Part shown: piece by piece, positions 1 through 9,105 of the stretch
Position numbering within the stretch: the stretch's first letter is position 1
Layout of the letters: the number at the start of each line of letters is the position of its first letter
NCBI GenBank assembly: GCA_947474005.1
Contig: CANJHI010000009.1
Location: 1 to 64,000, forward strand
Reading direction: 5' to 3'
DNA length: 64,000 nucleotides
Source of the DNA: Alphaproteobacteria bacterium
GTDB taxonomy: Bacteria; Pseudomonadota; Alphaproteobacteria; Reyranellales; Reyranellaceae
Made by a program: the position numbers and the translations under genes
Notes under the pieces: model-generated
Databases searched by the model: none
Told to the model about the DNA's origin: nothing
Seen by the model: the letters and a program-made list of their open reading frames with translations, nothing else

Positions 1-585
1 GAAGGTGAAGCGCTGCGCGCCGGTATTCACGTCGGTGCCGATCAGACCGAACAGCAGGCCCAGGAAGACCATGGCGATGGCTTTGGTCACCGAGCCGCTG
101 GCCAACACGACGGCGGCGACGAGGCCCAGCGCCATCAGGGCGCAGTAGTCGGCGGGCCCGAACTTCTGCGCCATGCGGGTGAGCGGTTCGGCGAAGATCA
201 CGATGATGATGGTGCCGACGGTGCCGGCGAAGAACGAGCCGACCGCCGAAATCGAGAGTGCTGCACCGGCGCGGCCGTTGCGCGCCATCTGGTAGCCGTC
301 GAGACAGGTCACGACCGACGACGCTTCACCGGGCAGGTTGACCAGGATCGATGTGGTCGAACCGCCGTACTGTGCGCCGTAGTAGATGCCGGCCAGCATG
401 ATCAGCGACGCGGTCGGCGGCAGGTGGAAGGGGATGGGCAGCAGCATGGCGATGGTCGCCACGGGGCCGATGCCCGGGAGCACGCCGATCAGCGTGCCGA
501 CCATGCATCCAAGCAGGCAGTAGGTCAGATTCTGGAAGCTGATGGCGACGCTGAAGCCCAGTGCGAGATTGTTCAGAAGGTCCAT
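1..585 (-). CDS. tctA: Tripartite tricarboxylate transporter large permease TctA (partial, C-terminus beyond window)
   Basis: The frame opens with ATG at 585 and runs off the window edge after 195 codons; TctA proteins are usually about 500 residues, so only the N-terminal two fifths is present. Translation shows hydrophobic segments and the family's early signature GVLPGIGPVATIAMLLP around residues 34-50, followed by a GGS-rich loop (YGAQYGGSTTSILVN). It is the large membrane subunit of a secondary, solute-binding-protein-dependent carboxylate importer. It starts 1 nt after the tctB stop, so the two are co-translated. The periplasmic TctC receptor is not upstream; it may lie downstream outside the window. 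The substrate cannot be told from sequence. Confidence 0.9.
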   Translation of the reverse strand, partial: MDLLNNLALGFSVAISFQNLTYCLLGCMVGTLIGVLPGIGPVATIAMLLPIPFHLPPTASLIMLAGIYYGAQYGGSTTSILVNLPGEASSVVTCLDGYQMARNGRAGAALSISAVGSFFAGTVGTIIIVIFAEPLTRMAQKFGPADYCALMALGLVAAVVLASGSVTKAIAMVFLGLLFGLIGTDVNTGAQRFTF

Positions 586-586
586 C

Positions 587-1036
587 TCACCAGACTCCCT
601 GCAAGACGGAGATATTCATTCCGAGGCCGACCTTGAAGACGATGATGCAGAGGATCGCCAGCACGACCATGTTGCCGATCACTTCCGTCAGCTTGAACTC
701 CTCGCCACCCAGCGAGGAAATCAGGACTAGGGCGACCAGCGCGGGAAGAAGGCCGGCGCGCTCGAACAGCAGGGCGAAGCAGACGATGCCGATCGTCACC
801 AACGTGATCGGCTTCCACTTCAACCGCTCGACCGACTCACCCGGGCTGAACAGGGAAACGACGCAGATCAATCCGCCCAATCCGAGCAGGATGTAGGACA
901 GCATCCGCGGCACATAGCCTGGCCCCATGCGCACGGCCGTGCCTTGCGCCAGGTTCTGGCCGAAATAGAGCGCAGTCAGTCCGAAGACGATGAACATCGC
1001 CCCGGACAGGAAATCCTTGGTCAAAAATCGGTCCAC
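587..1036 (-). CDS. tctB: Tripartite tricarboxylate transporter small subunit TctB
   Basis: This 149-residue protein has about four hydrophobic segments (around residues 9-25, 43-62, 74-105 and 118-140), the size and topology of TctB, the small membrane subunit of TTT carboxylate importers. The loop after segment 1 carries the family-like GTAVRMGPGYVPRMLSYILLG. It immediately precedes tctA with a TGAG-ATG junction, the normal TTT order B-A. It is the first gene of the transcript within the window; the promoter would lie in the 573-bp gap upstream. Assignment rests on topology plus linkage, since TctB sequences are poorly conserved. Confidence 0.85.
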   Translation of the reverse strand: MDRFLTKDFLSGAMFIVFGLTALYFGQNLAQGTAVRMGPGYVPRMLSYILLGLGGLICVVSLFSPGESVERLKWKPITLVTIGIVCFALLFERAGLLPALVALVLISSLGGEEFKLTEVIGNMVVLAILCIIVFKVGLGMNISVLQGVW

Positions 1037-1609
1037 GGCGCCTCATTTCCCCCACAACACCGTGCGGCTTGGCGGTTGACCCGAAGCGCACCCACCATCC
1101 TTAGTATCCGAACCTTACATGAAACTGACAACCGGGCGACGCCCCATCGCTCAGCAAGACTGCGACGGCAGCCATAACCTGCCCTTAGCGCCTCTTATGC
1201 TGGGGATTCGCCGATCTCGGCTGAGGCCTCCATCCGCCACTTCGACGTGCCAAGGGGGCGGTGACGACGGACGCCCGGTCCGAGACGAAACCCGACGCCT
1301 GGCGCGACTGCACCGACCGATAAGCCGTCGCGTTCGTCCGGTTGACGCTACGGCATTGAAATGGTAGGAATTTACCTATGTCTTCCTGCCGCCCCTTCCT
1401 GCGCCCACGCCAAGCCCATGGAACCGGTGGCCGGGAAATGCCGAAGTCGATTCCCGTGATGCCCGCTTTCAGCGGGCATAGGACATTTTTCCTGGCGGCC
1501 AAAACGCTCGCAGTGTCAACGACTTGGCGGCACTTTGGTGTCATCCTGACGGATGCGCCTTGAGTTTTTTTCTTTTCCGCCACTGCGCCGGACATTCTGG
1601 AGAGTTCCC
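1037..1609. other. 573-bp divergent intergenic region between tctB and metY
   Basis: No convincing gene was found. It must hold the promoters for the tct operon (minus) and metY (plus). I looked for a SAM-II or SAH-type riboswitch before metY and saw no matching conserved core. The only clear structure is a perfect 9-bp hairpin at 1459-1479. A T-rich run (TTTTTTTCTTTT, near 1564-1575) lies about 35 nt before the metY start and has no GC-rich stem in front of it. Short open frames here have no recognisable protein character. Confidence 0.6.
1459..1479. repeat. Perfect 9-bp hairpin in the tctB-metY gap
   Basis: ATGCCCGCT, a TTC loop, then AGCGGGCAT form a perfect inverted repeat. ACATTTTT follows seven bases later on the plus strand, so a weak terminator is possible, but no plus-strand gene lies upstream. 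Short GC hairpins of this form also occur as dispersed intergenic palindromes in alphaproteobacteria; no second copy was seen in the window. Confidence 0.5.
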
Positions 1610-2899
1610 GTGAGCGACAAGACCTACGGCTTCGAGACCTTGTCGGTGCATGCCGGCGCCGCTCCCGATCCCGCCACGGGTGCGCGGGCGCAACCGATCT
1701 ACCAGACCACGGCCTATGTCTTCGACGACGCCGACCATGCCGCGGCGCTGTTCAACCTGCAGACTGTGGGCTTCATCTATTCGCGCCTCACCAACCCGAC
1801 CAACGCAGCGCTGGAAGCACGCCTCGCCACCCTGGAAGGCGGCCGCGGCTGCACGGTGGCCTCCTCCGGCCATGCCGCCCAGGTGCTCGCCATCTTTCCG
1901 CTGATGCAGCCGGGGGCGGAGATCGTCGCCTCCTCCCGCCTCTACGGCGGCTCTCTGCAGCAGATGAAGAACACCTATCCCAAGTTCGGCTGGAAAGCCG
2001 AGATCGTCGACGCCGACCAGCCGGATAATTTCAAGCGCGCGGTCACGGCCAACACCAAGGCCTTCTTCATCGAGAGCCTGGCCAATCCCGGCGGCGTCGT
2101 GAGCGACATCGAGGCGATCGCCCGCATCGCCGAGGACGCGGGCGTGCCGCTCCTCGTCGACAACACGCTGGCCACGCCCTACCTCTGCAAACCGATCGAC
2201 TACGGCGCCACCTTGATCGTGCATTCGACCACCAAATTCCTGAGCGGCACCGGCACTTCGATGGGCGGCGCGGTGGTCGACTCCGGCAAGTTCGACTGGA
2301 GCAAGAGCGCCAGGTTCCCGAGCCTGGCCGGTCCCGAGCCCGCCTATCACGGCCTGAATTTCTACGAGACCTTCGGCGACATGGCCTACACCTTCCACAG
2401 CCATGCCGTGGGCTTGCGTGATCTCGGGCCGAGCCAGGCGCCGTTCAATGCCTGGCTCACCATGCTTGGCATCGAGACCCTGGGCCTGCGCATGGAGCGC
2501 CACTGCGCCAACGCAGCCAAGGTGGCGGCACATCTCGAGAAGCATCCGGCGGTGGCCTGGGTGAACTACGCCGGCCTGCCGTCGAACAAGTATCACCAGC
2601 TCGCGCAGAAATACCTGCCCAAGGGGGCGGGTTCGGTCTTCACCTTCGGCGTCAAGGGCGGCTACGACGTCGGCGTAAAGGTGGTGGATGGCGTCGAGCT
2701 TTTCTCGCACCTCGCCAACATCGGCGACGCCAAGAGCCTGATCATCCATCCCGCCTCGACAACGCACCGTCAGCTCTCCGACGAGCAGCGCGTCGCCGCC
2801 GGCGCTGGGCCCGATGTGCTCAGGCTGTCGATCGGCATCGAGACGGTAGAAGACATCATCGCCGATCTCGATCAGGCTCTGGAAAAAGCGACGGCATAG
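1610..2899 (+). CDS. metY: O-acetylhomoserine sulfhydrylase (aminocarboxypropyltransferase)
   Basis: This 429-residue fold-type-I PLP enzyme of the Cys/Met metabolism family converts O-acetylhomoserine and sulfide to homocysteine in the cytosol. Near the N-terminus it has FETLSVHAG and PIYQTTAYVF. The PLP lysine is K209 in VHSTTKFLSGTGTSMGG, and the C-terminus has the family's HPASTTHRQLSDEQ motif. The GTG at 1610 is preferred over an ATG 57 nt upstream because GGAGAG lies 4 nt before it and the upstream extension is non-homologous in character. Length matches MetY (about 430) rather than MetB/MetZ (about 390). A Rieske oxygenase gene follows after 21 nt. Confidence 0.93.
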   Translation: MSDKTYGFETLSVHAGAAPDPATGARAQPIYQTTAYVFDDADHAAALFNLQTVGFIYSRLTNPTNAALEARLATLEGGRGCTVASSGHAAQVLAIFPLMQPGAEIVASSRLYGGSLQQMKNTYPKFGWKAEIVDADQPDNFKRAVTANTKAFFIESLANPGGVVSDIEAIARIAEDAGVPLLVDNTLATPYLCKPIDYGATLIVHSTTKFLSGTGTSMGGAVVDSGKFDWSKSARFPSLAGPEPAYHGLNFYETFGDMAYTFHSHAVGLRDLGPSQAPFNAWLTMLGIETLGLRMERHCANAAKVAAHLEKHPAVAWVNYAGLPSNKYHQLAQKYLPKGAGSVFTFGVKGGYDVGVKVVDGVELFSHLANIGDAKSLIIHPASTTHRQLSDEQRVAAGAGPDVLRLSIGIETVEDIIADLDQALEKATA

Positions 2900-2920
2900 A
2901 AGACCGTTCCGGAGGATCCC

Positions 2921-4258
2921 ATGCTGACGAAGGCCGACAACGAATTCCTGACCCGCAGCGCCAAGGGTGCCCCGATGGGCGAATTGCTGCGCCGCTTCTG
3001 GATGCCGGCGCTGCTCTCGGAGGAACTGCCCGAGCGCGACGGGCCGCCGAAGAAGATCAAGATCCTGGGCGAAGAACTGCTGGCCTTCCGGCAGACCGAC
3101 GGCCGGGTCGGCATCGTCGAGCAGCACTGCCCGCATCGCGGCGCCAATCTCTACTACGGCCGCAACGAGGAGTGCGGCCTGCGCTGCTCGTTCCATGGCT
3201 GGAAGTTCGACATCGACGGCAACTGCGTCGACCTGCCGACCTCGCCGCCTGAATCGACCTACAAGGACACGATCAAGTTGCTGGCCTACCCGGTGCGCGA
3301 ATGGGCCGACATGATCTGGGTCTATATGGGCCCGCACGAGAATGTGCCGGAGCTGCCGCAGCTCGAGCTCGGCCTCGTGCCGTCAGGGCACCGCTACGTC
3401 TCCAAGAAATGGCAGGACTGCAACTGGGTGCAGAGCCTCGAGGGCGCCATCGACACCGCCCACTTCTCGTTCCTGCACGCCATCCCGACCAAGGACGAGG
3501 CGCTCAAGCTCGATATCCTGCGCAAGACGTCGGCGATCGGCCAGGAATCGGGCCTCAGTGATCGCATGCGCTGGGTGACCGACGATCCGCGGCCGAAGTT
3601 CCGAATCCAGAGCCACGATGCCGGTCTGGTGATCGCCGCCGGCCGCAAGACCGACTCGACCGATCTCTATTGGCGCATCGCCCAGTATCTCGCGCCCAAC
3701 CACGCGCTGGTGCCGGTCGCCTTCCCCGGCGAGGTCTATCACGGGCAATGCTGGGTCCCGGTCGACGATACGACGTGCTGGATCTACACCTACAGCTGGG
3801 TCCCCGACCGACCGCTCACCAATGCCGAGCGCGCCAAGTACGCGACAGGGCTCAGCCTCCATGCCGAGATCGACGAGAATTACGTGCCGAAGCGCAACAT
3901 CGGCAACGACTACATGATCGACCGCGCGCTGCAGAAGACCCTGAGCTTCACCGGCATCAGCGGCGTGTCGGATCAGGACGCCGCGATCCAGGACAGTCAG
4001 GGCCCGATCCAGGACCGGACCCGCGAGCACCTCGGCCCGACCGATGTCGGCATCGTCGAGTTCCGCAAGCTGGTGATGGGCGCAGCACGCGCGCTGCAGA
4101 ACGGCGATGCGCCACGGGCTGCGGCGCGGGCGCAAAGCTACGCCGTGCGGGCGGGCGGCTGGATCGCCGGCCCGGAGAAGGATCTCGCCACCATCATGAC
4201 GGAACGCTTCGGCCACCCGCACGGCCATGTCGGCGCGGAATATGGGCTCGGCGAATAG
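2921..4258 (+). CDS. Rieske [2Fe-2S] non-heme iron ring-hydroxylating oxygenase, alpha subunit
   Basis: This 445-residue protein has an N-terminal Rieske domain (C70-x-H72, then C89-x2-H92) and a catalytic domain with the mononuclear-iron motif D178-x2-H181-x4-H186. The layout matches phthalate 4,5-dioxygenase-like single-component oxygenases. It would hydroxylate or demethylate an aromatic substrate using electrons from a separate reductase, and no reductase gene is adjacent. The ATG has a GGAGG box 5 nt upstream. It lies between metY and a GST gene on the same strand, with short gaps. The substrate cannot be predicted. Confidence 0.9.
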   Translation: MLTKADNEFLTRSAKGAPMGELLRRFWMPALLSEELPERDGPPKKIKILGEELLAFRQTDGRVGIVEQHCPHRGANLYYGRNEECGLRCSFHGWKFDIDGNCVDLPTSPPESTYKDTIKLLAYPVREWADMIWVYMGPHENVPELPQLELGLVPSGHRYVSKKWQDCNWVQSLEGAIDTAHFSFLHAIPTKDEALKLDILRKTSAIGQESGLSDRMRWVTDDPRPKFRIQSHDAGLVIAAGRKTDSTDLYWRIAQYLAPNHALVPVAFPGEVYHGQCWVPVDDTTCWIYTYSWVPDRPLTNAERAKYATGLSLHAEIDENYVPKRNIGNDYMIDRALQKTLSFTGISGVSDQDAAIQDSQGPIQDRTREHLGPTDVGIVEFRKLVMGAARALQNGDAPRAAARAQSYAVRAGGWIAGPEKDLATIMTERFGHPHGHVGAEYGLGE

Positions 4259-4332
4259 GCCGGGGGAATAGTTAGACCGGACCGGCGGGCTACATTATCG
4301 TCCGTCCGGAGATTACTTGGGGAGACTGCACA

Positions 4333-4941
4333 GTGACGATCAAGATTTACGGGCCCGCAGCTTCGCGCGCCGCGCGCGCTCTGTGGATCGTGCACGAGCT
4401 CGACATTCCGTTCGAGCATGTCGCGCTCGAGATGAAGGACCTCAAGACCGCCGACTATCTCAAGATCAATCCCAACGGCAAGGTGCCGATGCTGGTCGAC
4501 GGCGACTTCAAGCTGTTCGAGTCGATGGCGATCAATATTTACCTCGCGACCAAGCACAATAAGAACGGCTTCATGCCGGCCAGCCTCGAGGACCAGGCGC
4601 TGTGCAACCAGTGGAGCTTCTGGGGCATGACCGAAGTCGAGAAGCCGCTGCTCACCGTGCTCATCGACATGTTCATGACCGCGCCCGACAAGCGCAAGCC
4701 CGAGGCCGTGGCCGACGCGCTGAAGGCGCTGCCCAAGCCGTTCGGCGTGCTGAACGGCGCACTGCAGGGCCGCGACTATCTGCTGGGCTCAAGCTTCACC
4801 GTGGCCGACTTGAACCTCGCCTCGATCATGAGCTGGGCCAAGCCGATCAAGTTCGACTTCGCACCCTTCCCCAATGTCGGCGCATGGCTCGACCGCTGTC
4901 TCGCGCGCCCGACCTACAAGGCGGCGCGTTCGACCAAGTAG
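4333..4941 (+). CDS. Glutathione S-transferase family protein
   Basis: This 202-residue protein has a GST N-terminal thioredoxin-fold domain (residues 1-80, with NPNGKVPMLVDGDFKLFESMAI as the glutathione-binding loop with its cis-Pro) and an all-helical C-terminal domain ending with the GST motif FTVADLNLAS. The start is GTG at 4333, preceded by GGGGAGA. It probably conjugates or isomerises a substrate with glutathione in the cytosol. It may belong with the Rieske oxygenase upstream (74-bp gap), as in some aromatic-degradation gene sets; this is inference. It converges on an MFS transporter 7 bp away. Confidence 0.88.
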   Translation: MTIKIYGPAASRAARALWIVHELDIPFEHVALEMKDLKTADYLKINPNGKVPMLVDGDFKLFESMAINIYLATKHNKNGFMPASLEDQALCNQWSFWGMTEVEKPLLTVLIDMFMTAPDKRKPEAVADALKALPKPFGVLNGALQGRDYLLGSSFTVADLNLASIMSWAKPIKFDFAPFPNVGAWLDRCLARPTYKAARSTK

Positions 4942-4948
4942 GCAGCCG

Positions 4949-6232
4949 CTACTCGGCCGGCGCGACTTGAGGTACCGGAGCGCGCTCCTCGCGAACGCGG
5001 TCGCTGCCCGGCAGCAGCAGCGCCACCAGCGTGATCACGACCGAGGTGGCGGCGAGGCCGAGGAACAACAGGTCGAGGCTGCCCGTGCTCTCGCGCACCC
5101 AGGCGATGGCCAGGATGGCGAACGGGCTGGCGCCGAGCGACACGACGAACTTCGCACCGAAGCCGAGGCCGTGATAGCGGCTGGGCGTGTAGCGCGCGAT
5201 CAGGATGTTCTCGACCGGACCCGCGGCCGAGCTCAGCACGGCCGAGGCAATGGCGCCGGCGAGTGCCACGTAGCCGTTGCCCATGGCAAGCGCCAGCATG
5301 GCGCCGACCTGGAGCGCCGAGGCCACGACGTAGGTCGTCTTCAGCGGATAGCGATCGATGATGCGCCGGCCCATGGCGTATTGCGCGATGCCGGAGACGA
5401 TATAGATCGTCGAGGTCGCAAGCCCGACCCATAGCACCGCCTGCGTGACGACGCCCCACGATGCAAGGCCGTCGCGCAGCCAGGCGATCTGATCGCCGAG
5501 ACGCGACTGGAACACAAGCGCGGCGCCATACATCACTGCGGCCCAGGTGATGCCTTCCAGCGCCATGGTGACCGAGAGCACCGAGAAGACCCGCCAGAAG
5601 TTGCTGCGCCCGGACTCGATGCCGGGCGTCTCGGGCATCGGCCGGTCGCCGACTCGGCCGCGCCTGATCTCGACCAGGAGCACCGCGCCCACGGCGATGC
5701 AGACGATGCCCGGCACGATGAAGGCCGCGCGCCACGAGGCGAGCGTGATCAGCACCCCAGGCACGATGCCGTAGAGCGCGAGGCCCGCGCTGCCCCACAG
5801 GCCATTTACGCCCATGGCGTGGCCCTGCTCCTTGGCCGTGCGGATGACCCAGCCGATGCCGACCGAGTGATAGATGGCGCCGAACGCGCCGATACCGCAG
5901 AGCGCCAGCGACAGCGCAAAGGTATCGCCGGTCGGCACCAGGCCGCAGAGGATCGACGACAGGCCGAGGCCCACGAACATCACGACCATCATGGCGGGCG
6001 CGCCGAAGCGGTCCGACGCCCAGCCGGCAGGCAGCGACATGACGCCCAGCAGGACGCTGGCCGGGGCATAGAGGAGGAGCAGATCCTCGGCCGGCAGCTT
6101 CCAGGCGATGGCGAGCGTGAGCACGATCACCGCATAAAACGCCGTCATCAGGTGCATCAGCGCATGGCCGATCGAGGAAAACAGCAGGACGCGACGGCCC
6201 GAATCGAGAGAACTCATATCAGGGGAATTCAT
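4949..6232 (-). CDS. Major facilitator superfamily (MFS) transporter
   Basis: About 427 residues with roughly 12 hydrophobic segments. Motif A appears after TM2 as [10 protein letters not shown], and the central loop is about 25 residues long. The longest open frame begins at 6364 inside the tRNA-Pro gene and is not credible. The ATG at 6232 has AGGG upstream and is preferred; a second ATG lies at 6217. It sits in the inner membrane as a proton-driven permease of unknown substrate. It is divergent from tRNA-Pro and the next MFS gene and converges on the GST gene. Confidence 0.88.
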   Translation of the reverse strand: MNSPDMSSLDSGRRVLLFSSIGHALMHLMTAFYAVIVLTLAIAWKLPAEDLLLLYAPASVLLGVMSLPAGWASDRFGAPAMMVVMFVGLGLSSILCGLVPTGDTFALSLALCGIGAFGAIYHSVGIGWVIRTAKEQGHAMGVNGLWGSAGLALYGIVPGVLITLASWRAAFIVPGIVCIAVGAVLLVEIRRGRVGDRPMPETPGIESGRSNFWRVFSVLSVTMALEGITWAAVMYGAALVFQSRLGDQIAWLRDGLASWGVVTQAVLWVGLATSTIYIVSGIAQYAMGRRIIDRYPLKTTYVVASALQVGAMLALAMGNGYVALAGAIASAVLSSAAGPVENILIARYTPSRYHGLGFGAKFVVSLGASPFAILAIAWVRESTGSLDLLFLGLAATSVVITLVALLLPGSDRVREERAPVPQVAPAE

Positions 6233-6336
6233 GGCGCCCTGTATCGACCCGGCCCCGGCACCACGCAAGCCGGCTTGCGGCATCGCTGCCATTCGCGCTA
6301 AAGCCCCCTTGTCGCAGCGACTGCCGCGGCACCGGT

Positions 6337-6413
6337 CGGGGCGTAGCGCAGCCTGGTAGCGCACCTGTCTGGGGGACAGGGGGTCGCAGGTTCAAATCCT
6401 GTCGTCCCGACCA
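6337..6413 (+). tRNA. tRNA-Pro (anticodon GGG)
   Basis: A 77-nt cloverleaf folds by hand. The acceptor stem CGGGGCG pairs with CGTCCCG, the D stem is GCGC/GCGC, and the anticodon stem CCTGT/ACAGG holds the loop CTGGGGG with anticodon GGG. The T arm GCAGG-TTCAAAT-CCTGT has the invariant TTC, and an encoded CCA follows the discriminator A. No duplicated 3' end was seen downstream, so there is no sign that it served as an integration site. Confidence 0.97.
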
Positions 6414-6445
6414 ATTTCCTTCCCCTCCTCCTTGTCATTCTCGCG

Positions 6446-7672
6446 ATGAACACGCGGCGCGCGCTTGCCTTCATCTTCTGCACCGTGACGCTCGACGTGC
6501 TGGCGCTGGGCGTGATGATCCCGGTGCTGCCGAGGATCGTGCTGGGCTTCATGGACGGCGATATCGCCAGCGCCGCCGAGGTCTTCGGCCTGTTCGCCAC
6601 GGTGTGGGGCGCCATGCAGTTCCTCAGTTCGCCGCTGCTGGGCGCCCTCAGCGACCGCTACGGCCGGCGGCCGGTGATCCTGCTGTCGTGCCTGGGTCTC
6701 GGCCTCGACTACATCTTCATGGCACTCGCCCCCTCGCTCGTCCTGCTGTTCGTCGGCCGTGTCATCTCCGGCGTCACCGCGGCCACGATCAGCACCGCCT
6801 TCGCCTACATCGCCGACGTGACGCCGGCGGACGGCCGCGCCAAGGCGTTCGGCGTCGTCGGCATCGCCTTCGGGCTGGGCTTCGTGCTGGGGCCCGCGAT
6901 CGGCGGCCTGCTGGGCGGCCTCGATCCGCGACTGCCGTTCTGGGTGTCGGCGGCAGCCTGTCTGCTGAACGCGGCCTTCGGCTGGTTCGTGCTGCCGGAG
7001 TCGCTGCCGCCCGAACGGCGCATGGCCTTCTCCTGGAAGCGCGCCAGCCCGCTGGGATCGCTCGCCCTGCTGCGCTCGCACACGCAGCTTCTGGGCCTCG
7101 CCGCCGCCAACTTCTTTGGCCAAGTCGCCCATCACGTGCTGCCGGCGGTGTTCGTTCTCTATGGCGCCTATCGCTACGGCTGGGGCGAGGAGATCGTGGG
7201 CTTCACCCTCGCCGGCGTCGGTGTCTGTTCGGCCATCGTGCAGGGACTGCTGGTCGGTCCGGCGGTAGCGCGGCTGGGTGAGCGCTGGGCGATGATCGTG
7301 AGCCTGCTGTTCGGCGCCGTCGGCATGACGATCTACGGTCTCGCCCCCACGGGCCTCTGGTTCTGGATCGGTGTGCCTGTGATGTCACTGTGGGGCCTCG
7401 CAGGTCCCGCCTCGCAAAGCCTGATGAGCCGCCTGGTCGGCCCCTCCGAGCAGGGACAGCTCCAGGGTGCCAACACCGCGCTGATGAGCATCGCCGGTAT
7501 CGTGGCCCCCGGCCTCTTCGCTATCACCTTCGCCTATTTCATCGAGCCGATACCGGGTCGCCTGAATCTGCCCGGTGCCCCCTACCTGGTCGCCGCCCTG
7601 CTATTAGTCGTGGCTGCGGTGATCGCCGCCCGCGCTACAGCGCAGCGGCGACTCGACGTCCCGCATCGGTGA
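6446..7672 (+). CDS. TetA/TCR-type MFS transporter
   Basis: This 408-residue, 12-segment MFS protein resembles the TCR/Tet drug:H+ antiporter branch. The first helix has LDVLALGVMIPVLP, motif A after TM2 reads GALSDRYGRRPV, and a motif-C-like stretch (FGLGFVLGPAIGGLLGGL) lies in TM5. Such proteins export drugs or metabolites across the inner membrane. The family name alone does not establish tetracycline resistance. The gene starts 33 nt after tRNA-Pro and overlaps the tail of the following minus-strand gene by 38 nt. Confidence 0.88.
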   Translation: MNTRRALAFIFCTVTLDVLALGVMIPVLPRIVLGFMDGDIASAAEVFGLFATVWGAMQFLSSPLLGALSDRYGRRPVILLSCLGLGLDYIFMALAPSLVLLFVGRVISGVTAATISTAFAYIADVTPADGRAKAFGVVGIAFGLGFVLGPAIGGLLGGLDPRLPFWVSAAACLLNAAFGWFVLPESLPPERRMAFSWKRASPLGSLALLRSHTQLLGLAAANFFGQVAHHVLPAVFVLYGAYRYGWGEEIVGFTLAGVGVCSAIVQGLLVGPAVARLGERWAMIVSLLFGAVGMTIYGLAPTGLWFWIGVPVMSLWGLAGPASQSLMSRLVGPSEQGQLQGANTALMSIAGIVAPGLFAITFAYFIEPIPGRLNLPGAPYLVAALLLVVAAVIAARATAQRRLDVPHR

Positions 7673-7982
7673 GCTTGCAAACCAGCCAGTCCGGCTTCAG
7701 CGGATTGCTGAACCACGGCTCGGCCCAGCCCCGGTCGACACAGCGACGCACGATGGCGGCGTCGACATCCTGGCCGTCGAGGTCGAACAGCGGCAGCTTG
7801 CCGCCCGCCTGGGTCACCCCCCGGCGCAGGTAAAGAAGCTCGACAAGTGTTGGAAGATCACCTTCCAACTCATTGTCATTAAGCAATAAGCTATCAAACG
7901 ATCGCGCCTGTTGGCGCGTTAGTGTACGGCTGGCAAACACGGCGGCGCCCCCCTCTGACGATGCCGAAAAAACCTTAAACAT
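7635..7982 (-). CDS. Hypothetical protein, 115 residues
   Basis: I do not recognise a family. The N-terminal half has a polar helix-forming stretch (TLTRQQARSFDSLLLNDNELEGDLPTLVELLY is visible from about residue 19). The C-terminus (KPDWLVCKLTDAGRRVAAAL) resembles the last helix-strand of small winged-helix or DUF proteins in which a Lys/Leu-Thr-x-x-Gly-Arg ends the fold. No signal peptide or membrane segment is apparent. Its 3' end overlaps the MFS gene tail-to-tail by 38 nt. The start is uncertain, with no strong Shine-Dalgarno. Likely real from codon bias; function unknown. Confidence 0.55.
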   Translation of the reverse strand: MFKVFSASSEGGAAVFASRTLTRQQARSFDSLLLNDNELEGDLPTLVELLYLRRGVTQAGGKLPLFDLDGQDVDAAIVRRCVDRGWAEPWFSNPLKPDWLVCKLTDAGRRVAAAL

Positions 7983-8036
7983 CAGGTGGTTGCAGGAAGT
8001 TCCTACGTCTACCCGGCGTCGCGGTTGGTAGTCCCG

Positions 8037-8060
8037 AGATGCCGCCCCCCGGCGACATCT
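8037..8060 (-). terminator. GC-rich hairpin just after merR (possible terminator)
   Basis: Read on the minus strand, AGATGTCGCC, a GGGG loop and GGCGGCATCT pair over 10 positions with one G-U. It lies about 10 nt after the merR-like stop. No T-tract follows, so it would be a weak intrinsic terminator or a 3' stabilising stem. Confidence 0.35.
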
Positions 8061-8069
8061 GGTCCTTGT

Positions 8070-8603
8070 CTAGTTTTGCGCCTTCAGCGTGCTGCGCAGC
8101 TGCGTCAGCGCCTGTTCGAGATCTTCCAGGACCGTTTCGATTTCACGGCGCTTGTGCAGGTCCAGCATGGCGGCCCGCGGCGTGGTGGTCGACGGTTGCG
8201 GGCCAGTCCGAGGCAATGGCTGACGCACGGCCCCACCGGTCATGGCCTCGGCGCGCGCCGACACGATGCGCAAGCTTTCGAGGGCGCTTTCCGCCGCGAG
8301 GTCGAAGCGCTGCTGCTGTGGCAGCCGGCCACGGCTCTCCTTCAGGAGGCGCTGCACGCCCTTGATGGTGTAGCCGTCGTCGTAGAGCAGCGTGCGAATA
8401 CGGCGCAGGAGATCGATGTCCTCCGGCCGATAGTAGCGGCGCCCGCCGCCACGCTTGAGCGGGCGGACCTGGCTGAACTTGCTTTCCCAGAACCGCAGCA
8501 CGTGCTGCGGTACATCCAGTTCGGTTGCAACTTCGCTGATGGTGCGAAACGCCTGCGCCGACTTTTCAACGCGTCTTTCGACGGCCTGAGCCGATACGGC
8601 CAT
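8070..8603 (-). CDS. MerR-family transcriptional regulator
   Basis: This 177-residue protein has an N-terminal MerR winged helix ([25 protein letters not shown], then [18 protein letters not shown], about residues 20-75), a linker region and a C-terminal coiled-coil-like helix ([23 protein letters not shown]). No metal-binding cysteines are present, so it is not a classical metal sensor. It directly follows ihfA, the arrangement found in many alphaproteobacteria. The ATG at 8603 has GGGGGA upstream; an in-frame ATG at 8627 is less well placed. The ligand and targets are unknown. Confidence 0.88.
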   Translation of the reverse strand: MAVSAQAVERRVEKSAQAFRTISEVATELDVPQHVLRFWESKFSQVRPLKRGGGRRYYRPEDIDLLRRIRTLLYDDGYTIKGVQRLLKESRGRLPQQQRFDLAAESALESLRIVSARAEAMTGGAVRQPLPRTGPQPSTTTPRAAMLDLHKRREIETVLEDLEQALTQLRSTLKAQN

Positions 8604-8634
8604 GACAAATCCCCCGCATTTCCCCAACTACCCC

Positions 8635-8940
8635 TTAGTCCTCGCCGGGCGCCCCATTGATCAACGATTTAAGGACGTTCGACGCTCGGAAGACGAGCAC
8701 GCGCCGCGGCAGAATCGGAACTTCCTGCCCTGTCTTCGGATTGCGGCCTACGCGCTGCCCCTTGTCGCGAACGGTAAAGCTCCCGAAAGACGAGACCTTC
8801 ACCGACTCGCCACGCGCCAGCGCTTCCACGACCTCGGAGAGGATCGTCTCCACCAGATCGCTGGACTCATTGCGAGACAGTCCCACTTCCTGGAACACGG
8901 ACTCGCTCAGATCGGCGCGTGTTATAGTCCGGCCTTCCAC
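8635..8940 (-). CDS. ihfA: Integration host factor alpha subunit
   Basis: This 101-residue HU/IHF-fold protein has [19 protein letters not shown] at the N-terminus, the beta-arm region [20 protein letters not shown], and the alpha-subunit motif [12 protein letters not shown] with the DNA-intercalating proline. With IHF-beta (not in the window) it forms a sequence-specific DNA-bending heterodimer of the nucleoid. The start is GTG at 8940. It lies between fabH and the merR-like gene on the same strand, with a 165-bp gap to fabH that probably includes its own promoter. Confidence 0.95.
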   Translation of the reverse strand: MEGRTITRADLSESVFQEVGLSRNESSDLVETILSEVVEALARGESVKVSSFGSFTVRDKGQRVGRNPKTGQEVPILPRRVLVFRASNVLKSLINGAPGED

Positions 8941-9105
8941 TCCGGTACCCTTCCTCTAATCCCCTACTTAATCCTTACTCTAAGGTGGGAAAGCGGTCAA
9001 TATCAGTGGGATAGAGGGTGGACTTGAATCGGCGCCTGTTCACGTTCCGTTGCGGATGATTTTGTTTCAAACGCTACGAAGGGCCGCCCAGGCCCTATCA
9101 GAGGC

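Noticed and set aside
1480-1609. SAM-responsive riboswitch before metY
   Set aside because: No SAM-II or SAH-type conserved core could be recognised; only an unrelated hairpin and a T-rich run were found.
1541-3337. 598-codon minus-strand open frame opposite metY and the Rieske gene
   Set aside because: It is a GC-rich antisense shadow: composition is Arg/Gly/Ala/His-rich without domains, and the plus strand encodes two clear enzymes.
6337-6413. tRNA-Pro as a phage or island attachment site
   Set aside because: No repeat of its 3' end and no integrase or mobile gene was seen nearby; both sides hold ordinary MFS genes.
6446-7672. Annotating the MFS gene as a tetracycline resistance determinant
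   Set aside because: Only family-level motifs are visible; chromosomal relatives with the same motifs transport other compounds.
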